Assembly (NCBI GenBank): GCA_903872075.1
Contig: CAIQJF010000018.1
Span: 42,630-106,629 of the forward strand
Length of the DNA: 64,000 nt
Direction of reading: 5' to 3'
Source: an uncultured Caulobacteraceae bacterium
Lineage (GTDB): Bacteria > Pseudomonadota > Alphaproteobacteria > Caulobacterales > Caulobacteraceae
The position numbers were made by a program, and so were the translations under genes. Every line of letters starts with the position of its first letter. The stretch's first letter is position 1. This document shows positions 9,110 through 18,352 of this stretch, piece by piece. The notes beneath the pieces were generated by a model that was given only the letters and a program-made list of their open reading frames with translations, had not been told where the DNA came from and made no database searches.

Positions 9110-10237
9110 TCAGGGGGCGGCGGGCGGCGCCAGGGTGTCGAGGATCGGTTTCATGACCGCCTTTTCAGCCTTGTCCGCCCCCATGTCCGGCCCGGCGTTG
9201 GCGGCGATAAGGACCCCGCCGCCGGTCTCCGGGAACAACGCCACCAGGGCGTACCAGGCGCCGTCGGACCCCGCGTGGATCAGCACCGGACCTTTGCGGC
9301 CGGCGATGGTCTCCTGCACGCCCCAGCCGAGGCCGCCGGACCCGCCGGGCTGGGCGGTCTGCATCAGGCGATAGGTCTCAGGTTTGAGCAGCCGGCCCTT
9401 GCCCTTCGCCCCGGCCAGCTGATCGAGGCAGAACAGCGCCCATTCGTCGAGCGGCATGTACATATTGCCGTCGGGCGCCAGGAAGTCGGGGTTCTCGTCG
9501 GCCGGCGCGGCGGGCTTGCCGGCCATGTGGCCGATGGGTTGGCCGGCGGGCGGCAGGCCGAAGCCTACATGCGTCATGCCAAGAGGAGCGAACACCTCTC
9601 GGCGGATAAGGGCTTCGAATGGAGCGCCGGTTGACCGCTCAGCGATGACGCCGGCGATCAGCACGCCGGTGTTGGAGTAGCTGAAGGCGCTGGTGGGCCC
9701 GATCGGCGGATCTTTCAGGGCGCGGGCCACATAGGTCAGGCGCCGGGCGGGCAGGGGAGTCCCGGGCGCGGGCGCGAGCATCGCCGCGAGCGCTTTCTCG
9801 TCCATGATATTCTCAGGCAGGCCGGCATGGTGCGAGAGAAGCTGAAGCAGGGTCACCTTGCGGTATTCGGGGTGCATGGCGCCCGCCAGGTCGGGCAGCA
9901 TCTTGTCCAGCGGGGTCGACCAGGACAGCACGCCCTTGTCCACGAGGCGGGCGACCAGGGTCGCGGTCATCGGCTTGCCGTCCGAGCCGACGTGCCAGTC
10001 GTCCTCCAGGGTTACCGGATCGGCGCCGTCGTTGCGGCGCACGCCCCGCACGGTTTCGCCGGCGACCACGCCGTCGCGAATGACGACCACGCCCATGGCG
10101 GGCACGGCCGTGTCGCGCATCGTAGCCGCGATGAGGGCGTTCAGGTCCTCCGCCCGGCTCGGGGCCGCGCCGGCGCCCAAAGCCACGGCAGCGGCGATGG
10201 CCGACAGGATGCTCCCGATCCGGCGATGACTGGTCAT
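9110..10237 (-). CDS. Serine hydrolase, class C beta-lactamase-related
   Basis: A 375-aa exported protein. Residues 1-29 form a signal peptide with a hydrophobic core and an SRAED-type cleavage region. The penicillin-binding-protein fold signatures are present: S-x-x-K as SDGK (S85, K88), the Y-x-N motif in FSYSNTG, and HAGSDG in place of K-T-G near the C-terminus. The family includes esterases, D-aminopeptidases and beta-lactamases; the H-x-G third motif is common in the esterase-like members. The gene stands alone, convergent with the metallo-hydrolase. Confidence 0.87.
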   Translation of the reverse strand: MTSHRRIGSILSAIAAAVALGAGAAPSRAEDLNALIAATMRDTAVPAMGVVVIRDGVVAGETVRGVRRNDGADPVTLEDDWHVGSDGKPMTATLVARLVDKGVLSWSTPLDKMLPDLAGAMHPEYRKVTLLQLLSHHAGLPENIMDEKALAAMLAPAPGTPLPARRLTYVARALKDPPIGPTSAFSYSNTGVLIAGVIAERSTGAPFEALIRREVFAPLGMTHVGFGLPPAGQPIGHMAGKPAAPADENPDFLAPDGNMYMPLDEWALFCLDQLAGAKGKGRLLKPETYRLMQTAQPGGSGGLGWGVQETIAGRKGPVLIHAGSDGAWYALVALFPETGGGVLIAANAGPDMGADKAEKAVMKPILDTLAPPAAP

Positions 10238-10330
10238 GGCAGCCGCGTTCCCCTGTTGTCGCCCGGAGAGCAGTCCATCATCGGCGCGTTCGGCGCAAAT
10301 GACGCTTTGGACAGGCGGATCTTCGCCCGC

Positions 10331-11020
10331 CTAGGGACCCGGCCAGACGCCGATCACAAAAGGATGGGCCAGGAACAGTAGACCGTAGATCAGCAGGCCG
10401 GCCAGAAGGCGCCGTCGCCAGGCGCCGGGCCAGGGACCGGGCGCATCGCCGCGGAGCCGCGCGGCGAGAGGCCAGAGGCCGGTGCGTCGCGCCAGCCGCC
10501 GCCATTCGGCCTCGCCGAGGATGCGGCGGCGGCGGCGATCGATGATCGCCATGCCGGCCAGGGCGAAGGCGCCGAACAGGCCGAACATCAGCGAGTGGGC
10601 GAGGTCGCCGTTGGGGATCAGATGCGCCAGAGCCCAGAGGGCGAGGGCCAGCAGGAGCGGGTGGCGGGTGAGTCCGGCGATACCGGGCCGGTCGGGGTCG
10701 AATGCCTCCGGGCGGGCCCCGCCGAAAGACAGCGGGTTCGGCGCGCCGACGGCCAGGGCGGCGATCACGCAGGCCACAGGCAGGGCGAGGTTGGGGGCCC
10801 AGCGTTGCCAGGAGGCATAGGGCCAGAGAGGCACGAAAGGCGCGCGACCGGCCGCGCCGATCAGCCAGGCGAGCAGGGCGAGAGAGATGAGGCTGTAGCC
10901 GATCAGGAAGGCTGTGCGGCCGACCGTCGCCACCAGCCGCCCGCGGACCGCCGGCCGGGCGGGGATCGCATGGGTGAGGAAGAAGGCGGCGAACGCCGCG
11001 ACGAATTCCAGCCAGGCCAT
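10331..11020 (-). CDS. NnrU family membrane protein
   Basis: A 229-aa integral membrane protein with about six hydrophobic segments. It begins MAWLEFVAAFAAFFLTHAIP, typical of NnrU/NnuR-like proteins, and contains the conserved GLTRHPLLLALALWALAHL segment with a His in the fourth helix. NnrU was first described next to denitrification genes, and related proteins such as MddA act as methyltransferases. No nitrogen-oxide gene is nearby. The ATG at 11020 gives the family start; the frame stays open upstream but without protein-like sequence. It is 19 bases downstream of the DUF1501 gene and could be its third operon partner. Confidence 0.85.
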   Translation of the reverse strand: MAWLEFVAAFAAFFLTHAIPARPAVRGRLVATVGRTAFLIGYSLISLALLAWLIGAAGRAPFVPLWPYASWQRWAPNLALPVACVIAALAVGAPNPLSFGGARPEAFDPDRPGIAGLTRHPLLLALALWALAHLIPNGDLAHSLMFGLFGAFALAGMAIIDRRRRRILGEAEWRRLARRTGLWPLAARLRGDAPGPWPGAWRRRLLAGLLIYGLLFLAHPFVIGVWPGP

Positions 11021-11039
11021 GGCCTGTCTTAGGGCGCGG

Positions 11040-12233
11040 TCAGGCCGCGCGGAAGAGGCCAGTGAGCGCGCGCACCCCGGCGGAATCCGGAAACACCGCG
11101 CCATCGAGGTAACCGGGCGCGATGGCCAGATGGTCGCTCAGCGTCGCCTTGAGCACCGTGCGAAGGTCGGTGGTCGGCTTCAGGTCCCGTCCGGCATAGA
11201 GGCCGGCGGGTTTCAGGCCCGGCCAGTCGGCCAGTACCCGCCCGCCGGCCACTGCGCCGCCGACCAGGAACGCGGCGCTGGCGGTTCCGTGATCGCTCCC
11301 TGCCGTACCGTTCATCGCCACGGTGCGGCCGAACTCGGTGACAATCAGCACGGCCGTCCGCCGCCAGGTCTCGCCCAGACCCGAGGCCAGGGCGTCGATT
11401 CCGGCATCCAGCGCCAGCAGGTTACGATGGAGCACGCCATAGGGGCCGGCCTGGTTGGCGTGGGTATCCCAGCCGGTCGACTCGACCACCGCCACAGCCG
11501 GACCATCCGGCGCCGCGAGGAAGCGCGCCGCGGCTGTCATCAGGCCCGGAAAGGGATCGCCCCCGCTGGCGGCGCCCATGCCTTCGGCGGTCTTCGCGGC
11601 GTCGGTCGCGCCGCTCAACGCCATGGCGAGGGCGGAATCGGTGTGCTCGTAGAGGCGGCGGAGCCGGGCCAGGAAGTCGGCTGACGGACCCGGCAACACC
11701 GAGGGGGACCACGAGGTCACGGGAGAGGATCCGCGCAGGAGCAGCGGCATGGCCGGCGCCAGGGCGATACCGAGCGACGCGCGGCCCGTCGCGGCCCCGG
11801 CCGGCAGGCCGGCGAGGGCGCGGTTCAGCCAGCCGTCGGGGAGGCCATAGGGTTGGGCCGCGCCGGTTTCCAGGAGGTTCTGGCCGTCGAAGTGTGAGCG
11901 GTCGCGGTAGGGCGACGCGATGGCGTGGAACACCGCGAGCTCGCCGGCGCCGTAACGCCGATGGAGTCCGGCGAGGGCGGGGTTGAGACCGAAGGCGCCG
12001 TCCAGATCCAACGCGCCGCCTGGGGCTCCTGGGCGAGGTAGGGCGAGGCCGGCGCGGGCGCGTTCATAGTCGGGATCGCCCCACGGCGGCGCAGCGGAGA
12101 GTCCGTCCATGGCGCCGCGCAGGATCACGACCACCAGGCGGCGATCGGTCTCGACCAAGGCGAAGGCGAGGCTCGGAAGACCCGCGGCCGCTGCGGCGGA
12201 GAGCCATTGGCGGCGGTTCATCAGGGGGCTCAT
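11040..12233 (-). CDS. DUF1501 protein, Tat-type export signal
   Basis: A 397-aa DUF1501 protein. The N-terminus MNRRQWLSAAAAAGLPSLAF has twin arginines followed by a hydrophobic stretch, suggesting Tat export. Conserved DUF1501 features include VVVILRGAMDGLS near residue 35, SHFDGQNLLETG, and VVESTGWDTHANQ and TEFGRTVAMNGTAGSDHGT in the C-terminal half; the latter resemble sulfatase/alkaline-phosphatase-fold metal sites. Its ATG overlaps the stop of the DUF1800 gene (ATGA at 12230-12233), so translation is probably coupled; a second ATG four codons in is an alternative. DUF1800/DUF1501 pairs are common in bacteria, but their job is unknown. Confidence 0.9.
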   Translation of the reverse strand: MSPLMNRRQWLSAAAAAGLPSLAFALVETDRRLVVVILRGAMDGLSAAPPWGDPDYERARAGLALPRPGAPGGALDLDGAFGLNPALAGLHRRYGAGELAVFHAIASPYRDRSHFDGQNLLETGAAQPYGLPDGWLNRALAGLPAGAATGRASLGIALAPAMPLLLRGSSPVTSWSPSVLPGPSADFLARLRRLYEHTDSALAMALSGATDAAKTAEGMGAASGGDPFPGLMTAAARFLAAPDGPAVAVVESTGWDTHANQAGPYGVLHRNLLALDAGIDALASGLGETWRRTAVLIVTEFGRTVAMNGTAGSDHGTASAAFLVGGAVAGGRVLADWPGLKPAGLYAGRDLKPTTDLRTVLKATLSDHLAIAPGYLDGAVFPDSAGVRALTGLFRAA

Positions 12234-13666
12234 CGGCGCTGAAACTCCGGAGAGGCGAGGAAGAGCGCCAGACCCTGGGCGGGCGTCTCGGCGTTCTTCA
12301 CGGCCGAGAGTGTTTCGGGCCCGAGGCCAGGTCCCAGGGCGGCCTGGGCGATGGCCACAGGATCGTCGGTCGCGGCCGCCCGGCCCGTCGCCAGGATGTT
12401 CGCCCATTCGACCCGCTTCCAGACGGCGTCCGCGCCGATCCAGGCGGGCTCGGCATCCGCCCAGCCGTCGGGGCGGGGAGCCCAGAATGGCCGCTGGCCC
12501 ATGCGGTCGAGCAGGGCGAGGAGTTGAACGCCGGTGAGCGGCGGTCCGCCCAGGGCCCGGACGGTCGAGACGATGTAGTCCTCCGGCGGCTTGAGTTTGG
12601 CGGGGCGCGGAGTCCAGGCCTCTGGCGAATCCACGAGCGCCCGCGCGGTGGCCGCGAGGTCGCCGTCGCTGTCCCGGAAAGCGGTGGCGATCCGCTCCAC
12701 CGCGGCGGGTGGCGGATCGTCGGCGATGACGTGCCGCGCCAGCTTTGTCGCCACATGCCGGGCGGTCGCCGGGTGGCGGGCGAGGTTGCGCAGCGCCGCC
12801 TCGCCCTGGGCCTCGCCGCCGGCGGCGTAGGTTCGCCCGAGCAGGGTCTGCGGGCCCGGTTCGTGGGCGAAGGCGATGAAGTGGAACAGTCGGCCGTCCG
12901 CCGGGCGATCCCGCGGGCCGTAGATCGACCAGCCGGTGATGATCCGCGCCAGATTGGTCACGTCGGCTTGGGTGTAGCCGCTGCGGACACCGAGGGTATG
13001 CAGTTCGAGGATTTCGCGTCCGAGGTTCTCGTTCAGCCCCTTCATCCGTTCGCGCAGATAGGGCGGCAGAACCTCCGGATGATGGGCGAGCGGCGAGTTC
13101 GGTCCGACCGACAGATAGTTGTCGAGGTAGATCAGCATGGCTGGGTGACGGCAGGACGCCAGCAGCATGTCCGCGAACCGGCCGCAGACATGCGGCCTCA
13201 CCGCATCTCGCTCGAACAGCGGCGCGAGGGCGATGATGTCCGCCTTGGCGGCCGAGACCGTAAAATGGTTAGCCCAGAACCGGGAGAGCCGTTCGAAGAA
13301 CGGACGCTCCGAGGTCGTGGCGACCTGGTGCCGCGCCGCGACCCCGGCCGCGTAGCCCGGGATGAAGTGGCGGATGTAGGAGGCCTCGACGCCCATGGCC
13401 GGGCCGTCGCCGCCTTTGGCGGCCAGGGTCTTGCCGGTCAGGGCCGGGGCGTCCGGCGTCAGGCCGATCGACGCCAGCCACTTGGTGAACTCGCCCGCGG
13501 CCTCGGCGGTGGCGGGGAGCGCGGCGAAGGCCGCTGGCGGTGAGGGCTCCGGCTGCAGTTGCTCGAGCAGCCAGCCCCGCGGGTCGCCGGAGATCGCCTG
13601 GAGGTCGCCAGGGCGTGCGCCGAGGCCGAACCGGTTGGCGGCGATGGCCGCCTGCTCGAGGCTCAT
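12230..13666 (-). CDS. DUF1800 family protein
   Basis: A 478-aa protein of the DUF1800 family, recognised from the N-terminal ANRFGLGARPGDL, the central FWANHFTVSA, and LNENLGREILELHTLGV and YTQADVTNLARIITGW. It has no obvious signal peptide. It is translated from an ATG preceded by GGGAGGCGAGG. The downstream DUF1501 gene overlaps it by 4 bases, and the pair is a widely conserved unit of unknown function thought to act on or outside the inner membrane. The region upstream (13667-13910) is a 244-base divergent intergenic stretch shared with the glutaminase gene. Confidence 0.9.
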   Translation of the reverse strand: MSLEQAAIAANRFGLGARPGDLQAISGDPRGWLLEQLQPEPSPPAAFAALPATAEAAGEFTKWLASIGLTPDAPALTGKTLAAKGGDGPAMGVEASYIRHFIPGYAAGVAARHQVATTSERPFFERLSRFWANHFTVSAAKADIIALAPLFERDAVRPHVCGRFADMLLASCRHPAMLIYLDNYLSVGPNSPLAHHPEVLPPYLRERMKGLNENLGREILELHTLGVRSGYTQADVTNLARIITGWSIYGPRDRPADGRLFHFIAFAHEPGPQTLLGRTYAAGGEAQGEAALRNLARHPATARHVATKLARHVIADDPPPAAVERIATAFRDSDGDLAATARALVDSPEAWTPRPAKLKPPEDYIVSTVRALGGPPLTGVQLLALLDRMGQRPFWAPRPDGWADAEPAWIGADAVWKRVEWANILATGRAAATDDPVAIAQAALGPGLGPETLSAVKNAETPAQGLALFLASPEFQRR

Positions 13667-13910
13667 TGTCCTCGCCTCCCTCTGATCGCCCTCAGGGTGC
13701 CCCGGAATTCTTGCCGCTTTGTGTCCGGCGGCGACGTTGCAGCCGCCTGGCGAGCCCGAAACGGATATTTTTTCGGCAGGTTCGCGTATTTTTCGGGCAA
13801 TCAGGTGCGGGCGGTTCCGTCGGCGTCATCGCGTCTGGCAAGCGACCCGCGAAAAAATTGCTTGGCTCCAACGTTTCGGCGTTACGAGACTGAAACACCA
13901 GGGAGACGCC

Positions 13911-15722
13911 ATGCAGCCGCCGCTGCAGAGATTTTTGACCGAATGTCATTCGCGGTTTGCGGACGATCACTCCGGCGCTGTCGCGGACTATATTCCGGAG
14001 CTGTCGAAAGCCGATCCGGCGCTGTTCGGCATCGGGCTCTGCACCACCGACGGCTATGTCTATGAAGCCGGCGACAGCGCCGTCCCCTTCACCATTCAGT
14101 CGATCTCGAAAGCCTTCGTCTTCGCCCTGGCCCTGGAGACGCGCGGCGCGGAGGCAGTCGAATCGAAGATCGGCGTCGAGCCCAGCGGCGAGGCGTTCAA
14201 CTCGATCCGCCTGACGGCCGACAACAAGCCGTTCAACCCCATGGTCAACGCCGGGGCGATCGCCTGTTCAGGGCTGATCCGCGAGGCCGCCGGCGCGGAC
14301 TCCTTCGACCTGATCCAGTCCACCCTGGGGCGCTTCGCCGGACGGACGCTGGACGTGGACGAGGCGGTCTACTACTCGGAATCGGCCACCGGTCATCGCA
14401 ATCGCGCCATCGCCTGGATGCTGCACAACCATGGGGTGGTGAAGGCGGACGTGGACGGGGTTCTCGATATCTATTTCCGTCAGTGCGCGGTGCTGGTGAC
14501 GGCGCGCGATATCGCGGTCATGGCCGCAACCCTGGCCAACAGTGGGATCAATCCCGTCACCGGCGAGGCGGTGGTCTCTCCCTACGCCGCGGCCCGGACC
14601 CTGTCGGTGATGACCAGTTCGGGGATGTACGACTACGCGGGGGAATGGATCTACCGGGTCGGGATTCCGGCCAAGAGCGGCGTGGGCGGGGGCATCGCCG
14701 CTGCCCTGCCGGCCCAGCTGGGTCTGGGCGTTTTCTCCCCGCCGCTCGACGATCACGGCAATACCGTCCGGGGACTGAAGGTGTGCGAGGCGCTGTCGTC
14801 GCATTTCAACCTGCACGTGCTCAGCCGGACGGACGACGTGCGGTCCTGCGTCATCGCCGACTACGACATCGCCAGCGTGACGTCGCGCCGCAGCCGCCAG
14901 CCGCAGGAACGTCAGATCATTCTGGAGAACCACAGCGAGACCCGCGTCGTGGAACTGGTCGGCGCCCTGACCTTCGCGACGATCGAATATGTCTCCCGTC
15001 GGGTGACGACAGGGCTCACGCCCGACCAACTGGTGATCCTCGACTTCCGCCGGGTGCCGATGATCACGGCCGCGGGCGCGCGGCTGCTGGGAGAGGTTCT
15101 CGGCGATCTCATCGCCGCTGGGGCGACGCCGATCCTCGCGGGCCTGTCCGACACCTCGCCGGTGTACCAGACCCTGGCGCCGCGCCTGGCCGACATTTCC
15201 CGCCTGAGGAAGTTCCCAGCGCTCGACGACGCCGTGGAATGGGCGGAGGATCAGGTCATCTATCGCTATGGCGGCTTCGTGCGGGTGAACGATCCGACAC
15301 CGCTCGACGCACAGGCTCTGCTGACCGGCATGTCGCCCGAGGAAATCGCCGAACTGTCGTCTATCGCCTTTGTGCGCCAGTACGCCGCCGGCGAGCGAAT
15401 CATCCGGGCGGGCGACCCGTCGGAGTCGGTGTTCTTCCTGCAAAGCGGCATGGTCAGCGTCAAACTGCCGAGCGGCGTCAGGCTGGCCTCGATGGTGCCG
15501 GGCATGGAGTTCGGGGAAATGGCCCTGCTGGGGTCTCCGCGCAGCGCCGACGTCTGGGCCGACACCGCCGTCCAATGTCTGGAACTGCCATTGAGCGGCT
15601 ATGACCTGCTGCGGCAGCAACGACCCCAGGCGGGCGAACAGATCATGCGCAATCTGGCCGCCTTGCTGGCGCGCCGGCTTCTGCAGACCAATGCAAAGGT
15701 CGATCTGCTGAGGAACAGCTAG
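13911..15722 (+). CDS. glsA: Glutaminase A fused to STAS and cyclic-nucleotide-binding domains
   Basis: Hydrolyses L-glutamine to glutamate and ammonia. Residues 1-~310 form the glutaminase domain with the beta-lactamase-like S-x-x-K motif SISK (S64, K67), AGAIACSG and SGVGGGIAAALP. Residues ~330-440 are a STAS domain, with T instead of S in the usual phosphorylated position (MITAAGARLL). Residues ~465-595 are a cyclic-nucleotide-binding domain that keeps the phosphate-binding cassette FGEMALLGSPRSADVWAD, including E536 and R544, so cAMP or cGMP binding is plausible. Simple glutaminases are ~310 aa; this is 603 aa. The ATG at 13911 follows GGGAGACGCC. It leads an operon with an amino-acid permease and an aminotransferase. 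Confidence 0.93.
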   Translation: MQPPLQRFLTECHSRFADDHSGAVADYIPELSKADPALFGIGLCTTDGYVYEAGDSAVPFTIQSISKAFVFALALETRGAEAVESKIGVEPSGEAFNSIRLTADNKPFNPMVNAGAIACSGLIREAAGADSFDLIQSTLGRFAGRTLDVDEAVYYSESATGHRNRAIAWMLHNHGVVKADVDGVLDIYFRQCAVLVTARDIAVMAATLANSGINPVTGEAVVSPYAAARTLSVMTSSGMYDYAGEWIYRVGIPAKSGVGGGIAAALPAQLGLGVFSPPLDDHGNTVRGLKVCEALSSHFNLHVLSRTDDVRSCVIADYDIASVTSRRSRQPQERQIILENHSETRVVELVGALTFATIEYVSRRVTTGLTPDQLVILDFRRVPMITAAGARLLGEVLGDLIAAGATPILAGLSDTSPVYQTLAPRLADISRLRKFPALDDAVEWAEDQVIYRYGGFVRVNDPTPLDAQALLTGMSPEEIAELSSIAFVRQYAAGERIIRAGDPSESVFFLQSGMVSVKLPSGVRLASMVPGMEFGEMALLGSPRSADVWADTAVQCLELPLSGYDLLRQQRPQAGEQIMRNLAALLARRLLQTNAKVDLLRNS

Positions 15723-15750
15723 GCGGGGTGGTGGTCGCCGGGGCGAATCC

Positions 15751-17133
15751 GTGATTTCGTCCGCCGCAATGACAGGCGAGAACATCGGCGCGGAAGGCCT
15801 CAAGGTCGCGATCGGCTTTCCCAGTGCGGTGATGCTGGTGATGGGCGGCATCGTCGGCGTGGGCATCTTCGCCAATCCAGCCATCGTGGCCCATGCCGTG
15901 CACTCGCCGGCGCTGGCTCTCGGCGCCTGGTGCCTCGGCGGCGTCGTCGCCATTCTCGGGGCCTTCGTCTACGCCGAACTGGCCGCGCGAATCCCGGCCA
16001 CCGGCGGCGAATATGTCTATCTGCGCGACACCTACGGGCCGCTGGCGGGCTTCCTGTTCGGCTGGACGACCCTGTTCGTGGTTCAGGCCGGCGGCATGGC
16101 GGCGGTGAGTATCGTCTTCGCCCGCAACCTCAATGTGCTGATCGGGGGAGGGGTGTCGGAGAAGGCGATCGTGGTGGCGGTGCTCGCGGGCCTGGCGGCG
16201 ATCAACTGCGTGGGCGTGAAGTCCGGCAACGGGCTTCAGAGCCTGCTGGGTCTGCTGAAGGTGGCGGCCATCGCGGCTCTGATCGTGGCCGGGTTGCTCC
16301 TGGTCCCGCATCGCGCGCCGGCGGTGGCGGCGGTCCCGGAGGCGGGCGGCTCGCTGGCGATCTGGAAGGCGTTCGGCGGGGCGATGATCCCGGTGGTGTT
16401 CAGCTATGGCGGCTGGCAGACGGCCAATTTCGTCGCGGGGGAGATCCGCGATCCCGCCCGGAATCTGGCGCGCGCCCTGGTGGCCGGGGTGGTCGCTGTG
16501 ATCGTGCTCTATCTGCTGGTCAATATCGCCTGCCTGCGGGCGCTCGGGGTGGACGCCCTGGGCAGGACGTTGACGCCGACCTCGGACGTCCTGGCCCTGT
16601 CGATCGGTCCGGCCGCGGCGCGGCTGGCGGCGGCGGCCATCGCCCTCTCGGCCCTGGCGTTCCTGAGCCAGTCGATGCTTACCGCGCCGCGTGTCTGTTT
16701 CGCCATGGCCCGGGACGGGCTGTTCTTCCGTCGCATCGCCGCTGTGGCGAAGGGCAGCCGCGCTCCGGCCGCGGCGATCATTCTGCAGGCCTCCTGGACG
16801 GGTGTCCTCGCCCTATCGGGACGGTACGATCAGATCCTCAGCTACGTGGTGTCGATGAACTTCCTGTTCTTCGGCCTCAGCGCTTCGTGCCTGTTCGTCA
16901 TGCGGGCGCGGGAACGTGACTCGCTTCCGGGGACCACGCCCGGCGGGTTCCGGGCGCCGTGGCACCCGTGGACCACGGGTGCGTTCATCGTCGCCTGCGC
17001 CGCGATCGTCGGCTGCTCGTTCTGGTCTTATCCGGTCAACAGCCTGATCGGCTACGGCATCCTGTTGCTGGGCGTGCCGCCCTATCTGTACTGGCGCCGC
17101 CAGTCGTTTCCGGAGACCGCCGCCGCCGCATGA
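15751..17133 (+). CDS. APC-family amino acid permease
   Basis: A 460-aa transporter with about 12 hydrophobic segments. The first helix region GFPSAVMLVMGGIVGVGIFA carries the G-G-(I/V)-V-G-x-G-I-F signature of amino acid-polyamine-organocation permeases, and YAELAARIPATGGEYVYLRD is the conserved loop after helix 2. It probably imports or exchanges an amino acid across the inner membrane, perhaps glutamine or a product of the neighbouring enzymes; that is inference from context. A GTG at 15751 is taken as the start; an ATG at 15769 is equally possible. It lies 28 bases after glsA, and its stop overlaps the next start (ATGA). Confidence 0.88.
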   Translation: MISSAAMTGENIGAEGLKVAIGFPSAVMLVMGGIVGVGIFANPAIVAHAVHSPALALGAWCLGGVVAILGAFVYAELAARIPATGGEYVYLRDTYGPLAGFLFGWTTLFVVQAGGMAAVSIVFARNLNVLIGGGVSEKAIVVAVLAGLAAINCVGVKSGNGLQSLLGLLKVAAIAALIVAGLLLVPHRAPAVAAVPEAGGSLAIWKAFGGAMIPVVFSYGGWQTANFVAGEIRDPARNLARALVAGVVAVIVLYLLVNIACLRALGVDALGRTLTPTSDVLALSIGPAAARLAAAAIALSALAFLSQSMLTAPRVCFAMARDGLFFRRIAAVAKGSRAPAAAIILQASWTGVLALSGRYDQILSYVVSMNFLFFGLSASCLFVMRARERDSLPGTTPGGFRAPWHPWTTGAFIVACAAIVGCSFWSYPVNSLIGYGILLLGVPPYLYWRRQSFPETAAAA

Positions 17134-18224
17134 GCCCGCCCGCCCGCCGACTGCAATCCGACTACATGAAGTTCGCCAAGGTCGGCACGGCCGCCCGCTA
17201 CGGCCTGGCCAGCAGCGGCGTCCTTGACTGCGCCATGAGCGATCTCAATCCGAGCCTCGAGGATTTCGTCCTGCACGGGCCCAACAGCTACGGCTATGGG
17301 CCGCTGGTCGACTGCATCGCCGCGCGGTTCGCTCTCGATCCGGCCTGCGTGGTGACCGCCGGGGGGGCGTCCTTCGCCAACCACCTGGCCCTGGCGGCCA
17401 TCGTCGAACCCGGCGACGAGGTGCTGATCGAGGATCCGACCTATGAGCTGATCGTCTCGACCTTGGGGTATCTGCAGGCCGATCCGAAGACCTTGCGGCG
17501 CGAGCCTCAGACCGGCTGGCGACTCGACCCCGAGGCCGTGGCCGCCGCGATCACACCCCGCACCCGGCTGGTGGTCCTGACCAATCTGCACAATCCAACC
17601 GGGGCCTTGGCCAATGAGGCCGAGGTGATGGCGATCGCGCGGGCCGCCGCCGCGGTCGGGGCCCGGGTGCTCATCGACGAGGTCTATCTTGAGCTGCTGT
17701 TCCGTACCGGCGAGGCGCGCACGGCCTTCCGGCCGGACGGCAATATCATCGTCACCAGCAGCCTGACCAAGGCCTATGGCCTCAGCGGTCTGCGCTGCGG
17801 CTGGATTCTGGCGCCGGCCGACCTGGCGGAGAAGATGCGGCGGCTTAACGATCTCTACGCCTCCCTGCCGCCGCACCTGGCCGAGCGGCTGAGCGTCGTC
17901 GCCTTCGACCGCCTGCCAGCCCTGCGCGAGCGGGCCAACCGGATGATCGACACCAATCGCGCCGCCTATCTGGACATTCTCGGGGGCCACCCGCGCCTGG
18001 AGCAGACGGTGCTTCCGCAGGGCACGACCGTGTTTCCGCGACTGCTCGGCGGCGATGGGGACGCCTTCTTCGCCCACCTCACCGGCCGCTACGAGACCAG
18101 CGTGGTTCCCGGCCGGTTCTTCGGGCGGCCGCAACACGTCCGGATTGGCCTCGGCGGCGATCCAGTCGCCACGCGCGGCGGCCTGGCGCGCATCGCCGAG
18201 GCACTGGACACCTTCGGCGCCTGA
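17130..18224 (+). CDS. PLP-dependent aminotransferase class I/II
   Basis: A 364-aa fold-type I aminotransferase. The Schiff-base lysine is K214 in SLTKAYGLSGLRCGW; other family marks are the NLHNPTGA motif, the IDEVYLELLF segment and the GPNSYGYGPLVDCIA start of the small domain. Its ATG overlaps the stop of the permease gene (ATGA at 17130-17133), so the two are coupled. With the glutaminase and permease upstream, it suggests a pathway that frees glutamate and moves amino groups onto a keto acid or degrades an imported amino acid. The exact substrate cannot be told. Confidence 0.88.
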   Translation: MSPPARRLQSDYMKFAKVGTAARYGLASSGVLDCAMSDLNPSLEDFVLHGPNSYGYGPLVDCIAARFALDPACVVTAGGASFANHLALAAIVEPGDEVLIEDPTYELIVSTLGYLQADPKTLRREPQTGWRLDPEAVAAAITPRTRLVVLTNLHNPTGALANEAEVMAIARAAAAVGARVLIDEVYLELLFRTGEARTAFRPDGNIIVTSSLTKAYGLSGLRCGWILAPADLAEKMRRLNDLYASLPPHLAERLSVVAFDRLPALRERANRMIDTNRAAYLDILGGHPRLEQTVLPQGTTVFPRLLGGDGDAFFAHLTGRYETSVVPGRFFGRPQHVRIGLGGDPVATRGGLARIAEALDTFGA

Positions 18225-18352
18225 ACTGTTCCATCACGGGGTTGTGACCGGTGCGCGCGGGAACTCTACCGCAAGCCTGACCGTTGGCCTGCGGGGCCAA
18301 TCACGATGACCGCCGGCGGGAGGCCGGCGGGTCGTGCTTCAGAGGGAAGACC

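Noticed and set aside
14268..15953. A long open frame antisense to the glutaminase and permease genes.
   Set aside because: Its translation is rich in Arg, His, Gly and Pro without any domain, as expected of antisense frames in GC-rich genes; the plus-strand genes have clear motifs.
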